Shown: piece by piece, positions 9,370 to 18,127 of the stretch
Numbering within the stretch: the first letter of the stretch is position 1
Layout: every line of letters begins with the position of its first letter
Assembly: GCA_020186115.1 (NCBI GenBank)
Contig: WSYJ01000186.1
Coordinates: 2,091,501-2,155,500 of the forward strand
Reading direction: 5' to 3'
Origin: Histomonas meleagridis
Lineage: Eukaryota; Parabasalia; Tritrichomonadida; Dientamoebidae
Length of the DNA: 64,000 bases
The notes under the pieces: model-generated
Database searches by the model: none
Seen by the model: only the letters and a program-made list of their open reading frames with translations
What the model was told of the DNA's origin: nothing
Position numbers and translations under genes: made by a program

Positions 9370-10350
9370 TTATTTTATGAGATCAAAATATTTTTCATAC
9401 GATTCAGCATATGCCTTCAAAAGTTCCTTATGATACTCTTCGTCTACAAAAGAGAAAATGAGACCTTTCTTTGAATTATAGCAAATTCCATTTTCGGTAT
9501 ATTGTATCAGTTTACCATCCCACGTTGTAGAGAACCCTCCAGCCTCACGAACAAGCAACTCGAATGGTGCAATATCCCAAACATATTCATCTTCATAATT
9601 TCGAATTCTTAGATATGCCTTTGCATAACCAGAAGCTAAGACAAACCCCTTTGTCATTGATACCATTGGAATTTTCTCTGTGATTTTCATCTTTTCAATG
9701 ATATATTCATTGCAATTATTTTCAAATGGTGTTGCACCAGCAGAGTAAACAATGGCATTTTTAGCATTACCATTGTTCATAAGTTTGTGAAAGTTGCCAT
9801 TTTGATCAACTGCATAAGCACCATGACCTTTAGCTGAAACAAATATAAGTGGACCATCAGGAAGACCAGTGAATTCTGTTTTGTGACGTGGCCACCCAAC
9901 AACAGAGGCTACAACCTCTCTTTGGATGAGGAGAGCTGTTGCTATTGCAAAGTTTCCATTTTTAACAAATCCATATGTTCCATCAATTGGATCAATAACC
10001 CAAACACGTTGATCATTTGGAACCGACTTAAGTAACCCGGCACAAATTTCTTTGAAGTCTAATTGTTCTGGAAGAAGAGCCATAGCATCTTCGAGAAAAT
10101 GTTCATCATGATGAGAATCTTCCTCAGCATATACTTTGTCGTTAGGAAAAGCATCTTTAATGGATTTCATGAGCATCATTTGACAGGCAAAATCACAAAT
10201 CGATACTGGTGATCCATCGCTTTTGTTTTCTACCTGACTTGAAGTAAGACGTTCTTGTCCTTTCATTGAAATTTCCATTGTTTTTCGTAACATTGCGATT
10301 CCTACTTCTATTTCTTTTTGGTAATCCCCAATGCACGGGACTTGCTGCAT
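9370..10350 (-). CDS. 3'(2'),5'-bisphosphate nucleotidase (HAL2-like)
   Basis: This 326-residue member of the lithium-sensitive inositol monophosphatase superfamily most resembles PAP phosphatases (Hal2/Met22/BPNT1), which hydrolyse 3'-phosphoadenosine 5'-phosphate to AMP. The metal-binding motifs are KSDGSPVSICDFACQ (about 43-57), AEEDS (about 75-79), WVIDPIDGTYGF (about 118-129) and the distal WDIAPFELLVREAGG (about 265-279). All metal ligands appear intact. An inositol-phosphatase activity cannot be excluded. The AACGTTATGG element lies near 10360 on the minus strand, and AAAAAAGTGGCA lies about 110 nt upstream. Confidence 0.85.
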   Translation of the reverse strand: MQQVPCIGDYQKEIEVGIAMLRKTMEISMKGQERLTSSQVENKSDGSPVSICDFACQMMLMKSIKDAFPNDKVYAEEDSHHDEHFLEDAMALLPEQLDFKEICAGLLKSVPNDQRVWVIDPIDGTYGFVKNGNFAIATALLIQREVVASVVGWPRHKTEFTGLPDGPLIFVSAKGHGAYAVDQNGNFHKLMNNGNAKNAIVYSAGATPFENNCNEYIIEKMKITEKIPMVSMTKGFVLASGYAKAYLRIRNYEDEYVWDIAPFELLVREAGGFSTTWDGKLIQYTENGICYNSKKGLIFSFVDEEYHKELLKAYAESYEKYFDLIK

Positions 10351-10774
10351 GGTTAATTTACCATAACGTTCGCCAATCTAGGCGGTTAGACAAGTTGGTC
10401 GGATTCATTCAAAATTCTATCGTTATTTAAAGGTGTCTGGTAAACGACCGTTTATACAGGCACTCCAAAATGCCACTTTTTTAAATGCGAAAGTCAAATG
10501 ATTGGAGAATCAGCGTTTAAACCTTGTGAAAATTTATTAAATGTTACCATTATTGCCAACACATTTTTTGTTGGAGTTTTTCTTATAATTCACTTTATAA
10601 TATCATTGTATTTATGTATTTACATTTTGCTTTGTGTTTATGTTTGGTATTAGGTAAAATGAGATAATGCATATTGTGATTTTGATGATTTTCATATGTT
10701 TATATCAACTTTTGTTTTGGTGATTTTCTTTCTAATGTTTATTGCGAACATTTGATCTTATTATCATATATGCT
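10351..10774. other. Intergenic region upstream of the phosphatase
   Basis: This contains regulatory-looking elements for the minus-strand phosphatase: AACGTT near 10360, TAACCGCC near 10380, and TGCCACTTTTTT around 10469-10480. The remainder is AT-rich and no gene was seen. Confidence 0.5.
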
Positions 10775-11190
10775 TCATTTCCATTTCTTATTGAATGTGA
10801 TGTAGATTAAAGATGAATTTGATTGAGAATTTTTGTTTATATTTTTTTCACGAAGTAAATTTAATATTTCTATGAAACCTTTTTGTTTTGCAATTTGAAT
10901 CACAGTAAAATATCATTTAAACATATTCCAAATTATTAAAACATATATAAAATTATTCATATGAATATATTTTGCATTAACATCAATTCCTTTATCTAAG
11001 AGTAATTTTACTATTTCTATATTATTATTTTTAACTGCTATATAAAGTGCTGTTTCAAATTATTAAAACATATTTCAAATTATTAAAATGCATATATTTC
11101 GCATTAACATCAATTACTTTTTGTTCTGATACATATTTCATAATTCCACTTTTTGATATCAAATTCGATTTTTGAATTTGTCATTTTATT
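10775..11190 (-). pseudogene. Ankyrin-array remnant (DUF3447-type)
   Basis: On the minus strand two ankyrin units are readable. One is a partial end (VSEQKVIDVNAK) followed by a 46-nt AT-rich spacer (11051-11096). The other is a complete 27-codon unit (10970-11050; ALYIAVKNNNIEIVKLLL...) followed by a 66-nt spacer (10904-10969). Then comes a terminal unit starting near 10903 (VIQIAKQKGFIEILNLLREK), ending in TGA at 10775-10777. No DUF3447 head is present. The repeat-spacer-repeat pattern is the same as in the two large arrays at 42 and 51 kb but with shorter spacers, so this is a truncated relative. Confidence 0.65.
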
Positions 11191-11212
11191 TATCGGCATT
11201 CAGAAAAATTGT

Positions 11213-11318
11213 CAAATATAGGATAATTCTGAACATTTACCCAACGACCAAACATCAATTGAAATCAAATATAGGATAATTCTGAACATTTACCCAACGA
11301 CCAAACATCAATTGAAAT
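11213..11318. repeat. Perfect tandem duplication, 2 x 53 bp
   Basis: Positions 11213-11265 and 11266-11318 are identical 53-bp units beginning CAAATATAGGATAATTCTGA and ending CATCAATTGAAAT. The absence of any mismatch indicates a recent duplication. It lies in the upstream region of the spermidine synthase gene. Confidence 0.95.
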
Positions 11319-11686
11319 CCTGTGTAACGTATTAAAAATGTGCCTGCGAACGTTCGCCGATCATTGTTCATAAACTTTTCCGATCAAAATCTACAGAAAA
11401 TATTCAAAACTGAATTTTATCGTTGTCATTTTTACACAATAAATTTCTAGTTAATTAAGACATTTAATATTATAAAAATTAAAGAAAATAATAAAAATCA
11501 AACAGACAGATCATAAATAAATTTATAAAACTTAATATGGTGAATATTTTAAGATATTTTCATTTGCTCAAAACGGTTATTATAATGTGTGGCTGGTCTT
11601 GAGGCAAAAGGGCATTGAATTATCTTTTATTTGAGAGGCAAAAAACAGGTGAAGTCAAAAAATTCAATGAAGCTTCATTTTTAGAA
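11319..11686. promoter_or_regulatory. Upstream region of spermidine synthase with initiator
   Basis: AACGGTTATTATAATG lies near 11572-11587. A TCATTTTT initiator-like element is at 11675-11682, placing transcription start only about 10 nt before the ATG at 11687, as is usual in trichomonads. In-frame codons upstream of 11687 (to 11615) have no ATG and no homology. Confidence 0.55.
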
Positions 11687-12547
11687 ATGGACCTCTTCAA
11701 GAAAGGTTGGTTCAGTGAGCAAAGTGAAGGATGGCCAGGCCTTGTTCAATCATATGAAGTTGATAATGTTATAGATCATCAGAAATCAAAATATCAAGAT
11801 GTAATTGTATTCAAAGCGAAAAAAACAGGACTTACAATGGCTTTAGATGGAGTCATTCAAACAACTGAACTTGATGAGTTCGCATATCATGAGATGATGA
11901 GTCATATCGTTTTGTATTGTCATCCAAATCCAAAACGTGTTCTTATCATCGGTGGTGGTGATCTTGGTGTCGCACGTGAAGTTCTCAAGCACAAGTGTGT
12001 TGAGCTTGTTGATCTTTGTGACATTGATGAGAAGGTTACTGAACTTTCTAAAAAGTATCTTCCACATTTAACAGAAGAAGCATCTAAAGACCCACGCCTT
12101 CATGTTATGTTCCAAGATGGCGCTGCTTATATTGCTAGTAAGCCAAATTATTATGATATCATCATCACCGATTCAAGCGATCCAATAGGACCAGCAGAAA
12201 GCCTTTTCAACGAAAATTACTACAAAGGTGTTCTTAAAGCTTTACGCCCAGGTGGTATCATTTGTTCACAAGGTGAATCAATGTGGCTTGATATGAACAT
12301 CATCCTCCGCCTTCGTGACATAATGAAATCCGTCGGATTTCCATATGTTGAATATTCTGTCATCCAAATTCCTACATATCCAGGTGGATCAATTGGATGC
12401 ATGGTTGCATCTACTGCTGGATCATGTAAGACACCACTTCGTGAGATGACTCCTGAGGAGGCTTCAACAATGAAGTATTATAGCAAAGCTATCCATGAAG
12501 CATCATTTGTTCTTCCCGAATTTTTCCGAAAGAAATTTGAAGAGTAA
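11687..12547 (+). CDS. Spermidine synthase (aminopropyltransferase)
   Basis: This 286-residue enzyme transfers the aminopropyl group of decarboxylated AdoMet to putrescine. Recognisable blocks: GWFSEQSEGWPG near the N-terminus; QTTELDEFAYHEMMSH (substrate pocket); the Rossmann motif VLIIGGGDLGVAREVLKH, where the family usually has GGGDGG; DLCDIDEKV; the catalytic TDSSDPIGPAESLF; QGESMW; YPGGSIGCMVAS; and the C-terminal AFVLPEFFRKK. Length and motif order match eukaryotic spermidine synthases. It lies tail to tail with AdoMet decarboxylase 243 bp away, so both dedicated enzymes of spermidine formation are neighbours. The stop is TAAA. Confidence 0.92.
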   Translation: MDLFKKGWFSEQSEGWPGLVQSYEVDNVIDHQKSKYQDVIVFKAKKTGLTMALDGVIQTTELDEFAYHEMMSHIVLYCHPNPKRVLIIGGGDLGVAREVLKHKCVELVDLCDIDEKVTELSKKYLPHLTEEASKDPRLHVMFQDGAAYIASKPNYYDIIITDSSDPIGPAESLFNENYYKGVLKALRPGGIICSQGESMWLDMNIILRLRDIMKSVGFPYVEYSVIQIPTYPGGSIGCMVASTAGSCKTPLREMTPEEASTMKYYSKAIHEASFVLPEFFRKKFEE

Positions 12548-12790
12548 AATCATACTTTGATTTAATCTTTTCTTGATAAACTTCAAAGAAGATTTATCTT
12601 TTATGCCATCTTAAATTCACGTTTTAAATCCAAAATTTTATTGAATTTGTAAAATTTATTTCAGATGGAATGTTTCATAAACTATTCAAAAAGCTTTATG
12701 GAACCGAAATTCCTTATCAAAAAGTAAATACATTACAAAAATTCCAAAATTTGTCAGAAAAAAAATTTTTTTTGGTTGAAACTTTTAGTT

Positions 12791-13828
12791 TCATTGACTT
12801 TGGCGAATGCCATTTGCAATGCCTTCACGCCTCTTCTTTCCAACCTGAGAGAGAGGATGGCTCTCAGTTGTTTCATATGAGTAGAAGGAAATTGTAAGCG
12901 AATCACCAAGGGTTATAAACGATGATTCCTTTACACCATAAGATGGGATATCTGGCAGTCCATCAGGAGAATGCTTTTGCGAGATTTCAACAGCAGTCCA
13001 AGAGTCAGGTCGGAAAAGTTCCAATACACGGAATTCCTTAATTCTTGTTTCCCTATAGATTTCATTAGTAGTTTCGAAAGAAACGTAGGAACAGAAATCT
13101 TCTGGAGTGATATGAATTGTTTGGTAATCCACTCCGATTAATCCATTCATTGAATAACCACATGGATCGAAAAAGAACTCATCAATAAGAGAACCTGGGA
13201 TAATCGAATGGATCTTCTCAATGATTTCAGGGTTCTTAGAATTATTCCAGAAAAATTGTTTGGTGACTTCTGTGTGAACTTCATGCATCTTAATCTCAAA
13301 TGTTGGGAAAACTGGCTTGAACAGTTTTTTATCAAGAAGTTCAGCATAGAAGAAATACCAATGATCATTTTCCAAAGATCCAACTTGAGCCGTATTTCCA
13401 TGAACCCCGAAATGAGCTTCTAGGAACTCGACCTCCGTCGAGAAGGAGCGGTGTATCGACAACTGAAGTTGGGGATTAGTAAAGTTTTTGCGCCAATAAA
13501 GGACTGCTGCGGGCTTTAAACCATAATCAGAACCAATACTTAAAATGTCGTCGACCGAAAGGAGAAGCGGTGTTTGGCCGCACGTCTTCAAGATTACGCG
13601 ATCATCGTACACGAAGAGGCTGGATTCGCTTAAGATATAAGCGGTGCAGTAATGATTCTTAATAGAACTTAATATTTTACACTTCGCGTGATCAAGCATT
13701 AATTGCCAGCGACTTTGCGAGACGCTACGTAAGGAAGCTGAATCTTGATGCCCAAAGATCACTTGGAAGTTTTTCTCGGGGCCTTCAAATCCAACCTCCT
13801 CGGAGGGAAGCTCATTCGGGATGTTCAT
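12791..13828 (-). CDS. S-adenosylmethionine decarboxylase proenzyme
   Basis: This 345-residue proenzyme self-cleaves to a pyruvoyl enzyme that makes decarboxylated AdoMet. FEGPEK carries Glu15 and Glu18 (human Glu8/Glu11). YILSESSLFV holds the processing site Glu68-Ser69, Ser69 becoming the pyruvoyl group. KTCG gives Cys83 (human Cys82). PCGYSMNG and the following TIHITPE supply the Ser and His needed for processing. All catalytic residues are present. The position equivalent to human Asp174, needed for putrescine stimulation, appears to be non-acidic (VFPTFEI against PDQTLEI), as in plants; this rests on manual alignment. Minus-strand AACCGTTGCGC lies about 23 nt upstream of the ATG. Confidence 0.93.
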   Translation of the reverse strand: MNIPNELPSEEVGFEGPEKNFQVIFGHQDSASLRSVSQSRWQLMLDHAKCKILSSIKNHYCTAYILSESSLFVYDDRVILKTCGQTPLLLSVDDILSIGSDYGLKPAAVLYWRKNFTNPQLQLSIHRSFSTEVEFLEAHFGVHGNTAQVGSLENDHWYFFYAELLDKKLFKPVFPTFEIKMHEVHTEVTKQFFWNNSKNPEIIEKIHSIIPGSLIDEFFFDPCGYSMNGLIGVDYQTIHITPEDFCSYVSFETTNEIYRETRIKEFRVLELFRPDSWTAVEISQKHSPDGLPDIPSYGVKESSFITLGDSLTISFYSYETTESHPLSQVGKKRREGIANGIRQSQ

Positions 13829-14964
13829 TCCTAAAATTATTTCAATCTGCGCAACGGTTTTTTTTATGAATTATGGCAAAAATGATTGTAATCAACCCAT
13901 ATTCAAAACGAGACTCGTCCTCTGAAAATTGAATGCAGTCCTACACAATTACTGGATTCTTTGAACGGGGCGGTTTCCAACATTACAAATAACTTTTTTG
14001 CAATGTGACATAAGGATATATGAATAAAATATATTAAAAATAGTTTTTAGAGGAAGTCTTGAAAATGAATTTTAATTTGTAATGAGTAATATGAAGTGTT
14101 ATATGAAAAAAAATCTGAAAATGTAAAACTCATTTTTATCTAATTGAATGATCGTAAAAACCACTGGCCAAACGACTCTCAAAAAATGTTCATTTTGACA
14201 ATAAAAAAGATGGTTTAATTCAAAAAGTAAATTACGATGAATTCGGTGGGGAGTTCTGAAAGTTTTTCAATTGAAACATCCGGATTTATGAGAGCTCATA
14301 GAAATATATGAATCGAAGTATGGCCTGATCAGATGATGTAAGACAAAGAAAATTTCACACAAATTTTCTGAAAATGGTATTCAAATATAATAATTTGATA
14401 TTTTTTTTCCTATAATAAAATTAGGATTAAGTTTAAGACTCAACAATTCACTGGCAGATATTATGAGTTCTCTCAGCCAAAATCCTATAAGAATTAACAC
14501 AATAATCTTCTTGTTTTAAATAATCATCACATTACGTATTTTAACACCAAATCTCAAATAAACAGCATTAATTATTTCTTCTTTATAATGAAGTGAAAGC
14601 ACTTTTTAGAGATATCAAATAAATTATATCAAAAAATATTTACATTTTAAGAATAATGAGTTTCATGTATTATTTTACCTTACCGTGATTAAGGTGTGAT
14701 TACTATTCATAGTGGCTATTATTCATATTGAGACAAATTTAAAATTTCTTGATTTTTACAAATATATTTAATTTTTAGAACATCTTCATATTTTCTTTAG
14801 TAATTCAAGAACGCATTATCAACATATAAAAGCAGCTCAAAAACCATCTGAAAATCATTTTATTGTTATTGCTTGTTTCTGTTTTTTATTTGCACGGCAT
14901 TTTATCGGTGTTATTAATTCAAAAGTTTATTTATCGAAATATAACCACCAGGTTTCGATTTATA
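13829..14964. other. Intergenic region, decarboxylase / ABC transporter
   Basis: About 1.1 kb is divergent between a minus- and a plus-strand gene. The proximal part holds the decarboxylase promoter. A TCATTTTATTG initiator-like element lies near 14855-14865, about 105 nt before the ABC transporter ATG. No further gene, RNA or repeat is recognisable. Confidence 0.5.
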
Positions 14965-17331
14965 ATGGAGACAATGTCTTCTTGTTCATCAAGAGAAGGA
15001 CTTCTCGCAAAACGTTCCAATAGTCCTTCATTTTCTCGTACCGTCAGAGTTTTATTTAAGCGACTTCATCTCATAAAAATCAGAAGAATAGCATTCATCA
15101 TTGAATTTATAATTGGCTTAATATTATGGCTTGTTCTTTATCCTGTTTATCTTTTCGCTCGATGGGATTACGATGCTATTGAAGATCCACCGATAAATTA
15201 TTCAAGTCTCATTCCTCTTTCATTAGGTGTAATGTTTGCATCTCCGAATGTAACACTTGTTTATGCACCTGATTGTGATAACACACGACAAATTCAACAA
15301 TATATTGATCTTATTTTGTCATATCTTCCGTCCCTTAATATTTCCCTTAACTTTTCTTTAGATGTACGTTTTGTCAGCACACCCACTGAAATCATTAATA
15401 CAATTTATTCCAAAGAAGATAGTGGTCTTGGAATATATTGGTCAAATGCAAATCAATCCGATGCGTTAACATCACCTAAAATTGATTCATATTACCAAGT
15501 TCCATCAGGAAGTCCAGGCGGTGATCTCCAAATCCTTATGTTTCGAGTGATCAGTTACATGCAATATGATTTTGAATATACACTTTTCAACTTTAGTTCA
15601 ATGACATATGCTCGTCCTGCCACGGAGGTTCTCTCTGACATTGATATTTTAGTTGGAATGTTCTGTGTTATGCCTGTCATTATAATTGGTCTTCCCGATC
15701 TTCAAATTATCCTTGAAGAAAAAGACAGCAAAATACAAACGTTGGCATTCTTAATGGGCTGTAGTGAAGTCGCTTATTGGCTTGTCGAGTTTATAACGCA
15801 AATAGTTCTCTCTATAATTCCATATATATTCTTTTGTTTGTCTATGTCTTATTGGTTTTTAATGGAAGGGACATCATTTACATTAATATTAGTAATATCA
15901 TTGTTATTTGTGATATCGCATGTGTGTTTTGAGATGTTTGTGACAACATTCTTAAAGACAGGTAAAGCTGGAAGAATGTTAACTGTCATTTTGTTGTTTA
16001 TGGCCATTTTCTTCACGTATCTTCATCAGTTTTATACGTTACAAGATACGAATAGTAGTGATGCTGTGAAACATGTTTTTTCGATATTTCCAATCTCTTC
16101 ATATATCATGGAAATGGTTACAATATATCGCGAAGCTAAGAATTCGAATCCTTTAACATGGGATGATATAACACGCAATGATATTGCATATCCGATTTGG
16201 TATGGCTTCTTATGGATGCCGATTGATGCTGTTGTATATTTCTTATTATTTTTATTATGTAATTTGATTAATTCACGTAACTTCGGTACTCCTTTAATGA
16301 CATTTACTGAGTTATTTTCATCAAAAGCTTGGAAACGATTATTTTCGAAACGTGACATTAATTTCGAGAATTTGAACTCTAATGAAGAAATTATTAATGT
16401 CCAACATTTATCAAAGACTTATCATGGAGATCGAGTCATCACAGCACTTACAGATGTCTCGTTTTCGATTAAGATGCGCGAAGTCATTGTAATCATTGGG
16501 CCAAATGGCGCAGGTAAGTCAACGTTATTAAACACATTATCAGGTGCATTAATCCCTTCCGAAGGAACAATTAGTTTATTTGGCGAAGAGCCCACGAAAC
16601 GATTTCAAGACATCCAAAAATATTTAGGCGTTTGTTTCCAAGATAATGTCATCATTCCATATTTAAATATCCGTGAACATTTCGAATTATTTGGTACATT
16701 TAGAGGGTTATCACCAGAATCGATTAATGAAACTATGTATTTCTTTACCAATACGTTACAATTGACCGAAATGATCGACAACAGAGCAGGCGATTTATCC
16801 GGTGGCCAAAAGCGGAAACTTTGTATCTCAATATCATTATTAGGTAATCCTCCGATTATTATTATGGATGAACCCACTGCAGGCGTTGATATTCAATCAC
16901 GACAATTAATATGGAAAACAATTTCTTCTTTAAAGGATTCGACTTTGATCATTACAAGTCATGCATTAGAAGAGGCTGAAGCTGTAAGCTCGAGATTATT
17001 TGTTGTGTATGGAGGACAATTATCTTTTGCTGGAACTGCAACTGAATTAAGAAATCAATTTAATTGCGGATACGTGTTAAGAGTAGAAGGTAATATCGAA
17101 AACGTGTTGGAATTAGCAAAGAAATATCAGGAAAACGCAAAATTGGCTGATGAAAGAAATGATACTATACATTTGGGAATGGCAGATAATATACCGCAGT
17201 TCATTATGGAGTTCGAACAAAGAAAAGAAGATTTGGGAGTCATATCGTATAGCTTTAGCGTAGAGCAATTGGAGGATATGCTGCTCAAAATTATACAAAC
17301 GGAAGAAGCTGCGTATAACGGTGCCAATTAA
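14965..17331 (+). CDS. ABCA-type half ABC transporter
   Basis: The 788-residue product has one membrane domain followed by one ATPase domain. A first membrane helix (about 45-68) is followed by a large non-cytosolic loop of about 150 residues with Asn-rich glycosylation-like sites, then a bundle of about six helices (about 225-440) of the ABCA/ABC2 type. The ATPase domain from about 470 has Walker A GPNGAGKST (about 511), Q-loop VCFQDN, signature LSGGQKRK (about 611), Walker B IIIMDEPTAGVD (about 630) and the H-loop ITSHALEEAEA. All motifs are intact, so it is probably active, as a dimer, in lipid or sterol movement (inferred from family). A longer frame to 14863 lacks an ATG. Confidence 0.9.
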   Translation: METMSSCSSREGLLAKRSNSPSFSRTVRVLFKRLHLIKIRRIAFIIEFIIGLILWLVLYPVYLFARWDYDAIEDPPINYSSLIPLSLGVMFASPNVTLVYAPDCDNTRQIQQYIDLILSYLPSLNISLNFSLDVRFVSTPTEIINTIYSKEDSGLGIYWSNANQSDALTSPKIDSYYQVPSGSPGGDLQILMFRVISYMQYDFEYTLFNFSSMTYARPATEVLSDIDILVGMFCVMPVIIIGLPDLQIILEEKDSKIQTLAFLMGCSEVAYWLVEFITQIVLSIIPYIFFCLSMSYWFLMEGTSFTLILVISLLFVISHVCFEMFVTTFLKTGKAGRMLTVILLFMAIFFTYLHQFYTLQDTNSSDAVKHVFSIFPISSYIMEMVTIYREAKNSNPLTWDDITRNDIAYPIWYGFLWMPIDAVVYFLLFLLCNLINSRNFGTPLMTFTELFSSKAWKRLFSKRDINFENLNSNEEIINVQHLSKTYHGDRVITALTDVSFSIKMREVIVIIGPNGAGKSTLLNTLSGALIPSEGTISLFGEEPTKRFQDIQKYLGVCFQDNVIIPYLNIREHFELFGTFRGLSPESINETMYFFTNTLQLTEMIDNRAGDLSGGQKRKLCISISLLGNPPIIIMDEPTAGVDIQSRQLIWKTISSLKDSTLIITSHALEEAEAVSSRLFVVYGGQLSFAGTATELRNQFNCGYVLRVEGNIENVLELAKKYQENAKLADERNDTIHLGMADNIPQFIMEFEQRKEDLGVISYSFSVEQLEDMLLKIIQTEEAAYNGAN

Positions 17332-17729
17332 TTTGTATATTTATTTTATAAATAAAATAATTAATGTTTTTTATTTTGGTAACTGTAATCTTTTTTCTGA
17401 ATTATATTGTTTTGAAATATTTGTTGACACTGTAAAGCATTCTTTGAGTAAAAATTGATTTCCCCGAATTTAATATTTTTATGATGAAATGATAATTATT
17501 TATGTAGATTTGATTTTTTATATCGCGTTGATTTAGTAAGTTTCAAATTTCTCAAACCAGCTTTGAGGCACCCTTTATAATCGGGGCGCCTAAGAATTTT
17601 CATGAATTTTCATCTATGTCATTCTATATTCACAGAAAAAACGCCTGTCAACAAACATTCTCAAAAGGCTGAATCCAAAAGAACGTTACCCAACCTGTGA
17701 ATTGAGTTGACTGTAATTTGCCGACATTG
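17332..17729. other. Intergenic region
   Basis: AT-rich spacer downstream of the ABC transporter. A slightly GC-richer patch (17560-17600, GGGGCGCC) has no recognisable feature. No gene was seen. Confidence 0.45.
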
Positions 17730-17959
17730 ATGTCTAAGGAGGTACAAAAAACTTATTTTCTAATGCACAAAAACATACGAGTTGCAAAGCTTGAAATAGA
17801 TGAGGATGAAACATATCTCATTCTATGATTGAAATCTATAATGAACCACATTTTCCACTATTTGCCCGCGACCAACAAAAGATATCTTTGAGAAAATGGA
17901 TACGGCAACGTGCAATGCCATCTTGTTGGACATATCTAGAAGTAAGAAAATTAAACTAA
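17730..17959 (+). pseudogene. Fragment resembling a bacterial HipA/phage-associated regulator
   Basis: Two overlapping short frames read as one broken protein. An ATG at 17730 gives 33 codons including MHKNIRVAKLEIDEDETYLI, then a stop at 17826-17828. A second frame, whose ATG at 17825 overlaps that stop, gives MIEIYNEPHFPLFARDQQ and SLRKWIRQRAMPS before TAA at 17957-17959. The HKNIPVAxxEID...IYNxEHLPxG...LNxWWxxRxIP pattern is one I associate with small bacterial proteins that accompany HipA-like kinases. This resemblance is from memory and weak. If right, it is a frameshifted relic of a transferred bacterial gene. Confidence 0.35.
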
Positions 17960-18127
17960 TATGGTAAATCAAATATATTCATCACTGATTGAGAAAGTAA
18001 TTGGGTGTTGTGTTCTTTTATTTCGGTTATAATTTTCTCCAATTTGGATTTTTGGTTCATAGAAGATGCACTTTTGAAGTAAATAATTGAATACACTATC
18101 GTCATATAAAAATCGTTAATTTAATGA
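17960..18127. promoter_or_regulatory. Upstream region of the CLASP-like gene
   Basis: ATCGTTAATTTAATGA directly precedes the ATG at 18128, and CACTTTTG at about 18071 is the recurrent promoter motif in inverted orientation. No other feature was seen. Confidence 0.35.

Noticed and set aside
12670-12897. 75-codon frame between the two polyamine genes
   Set aside because: It overlaps the 3' end of the AdoMet decarboxylase on the opposite strand and has no features of its own.
14863-14964. Upstream extension of the ABC transporter to 14863
   Set aside because: The extension begins with TTG; the first ATG is at 14965 and gives a normal N-terminus. The same reasoning moved starts at 815, 11687, 22521, 33302, 40107, 40991, 48817 and 61273.
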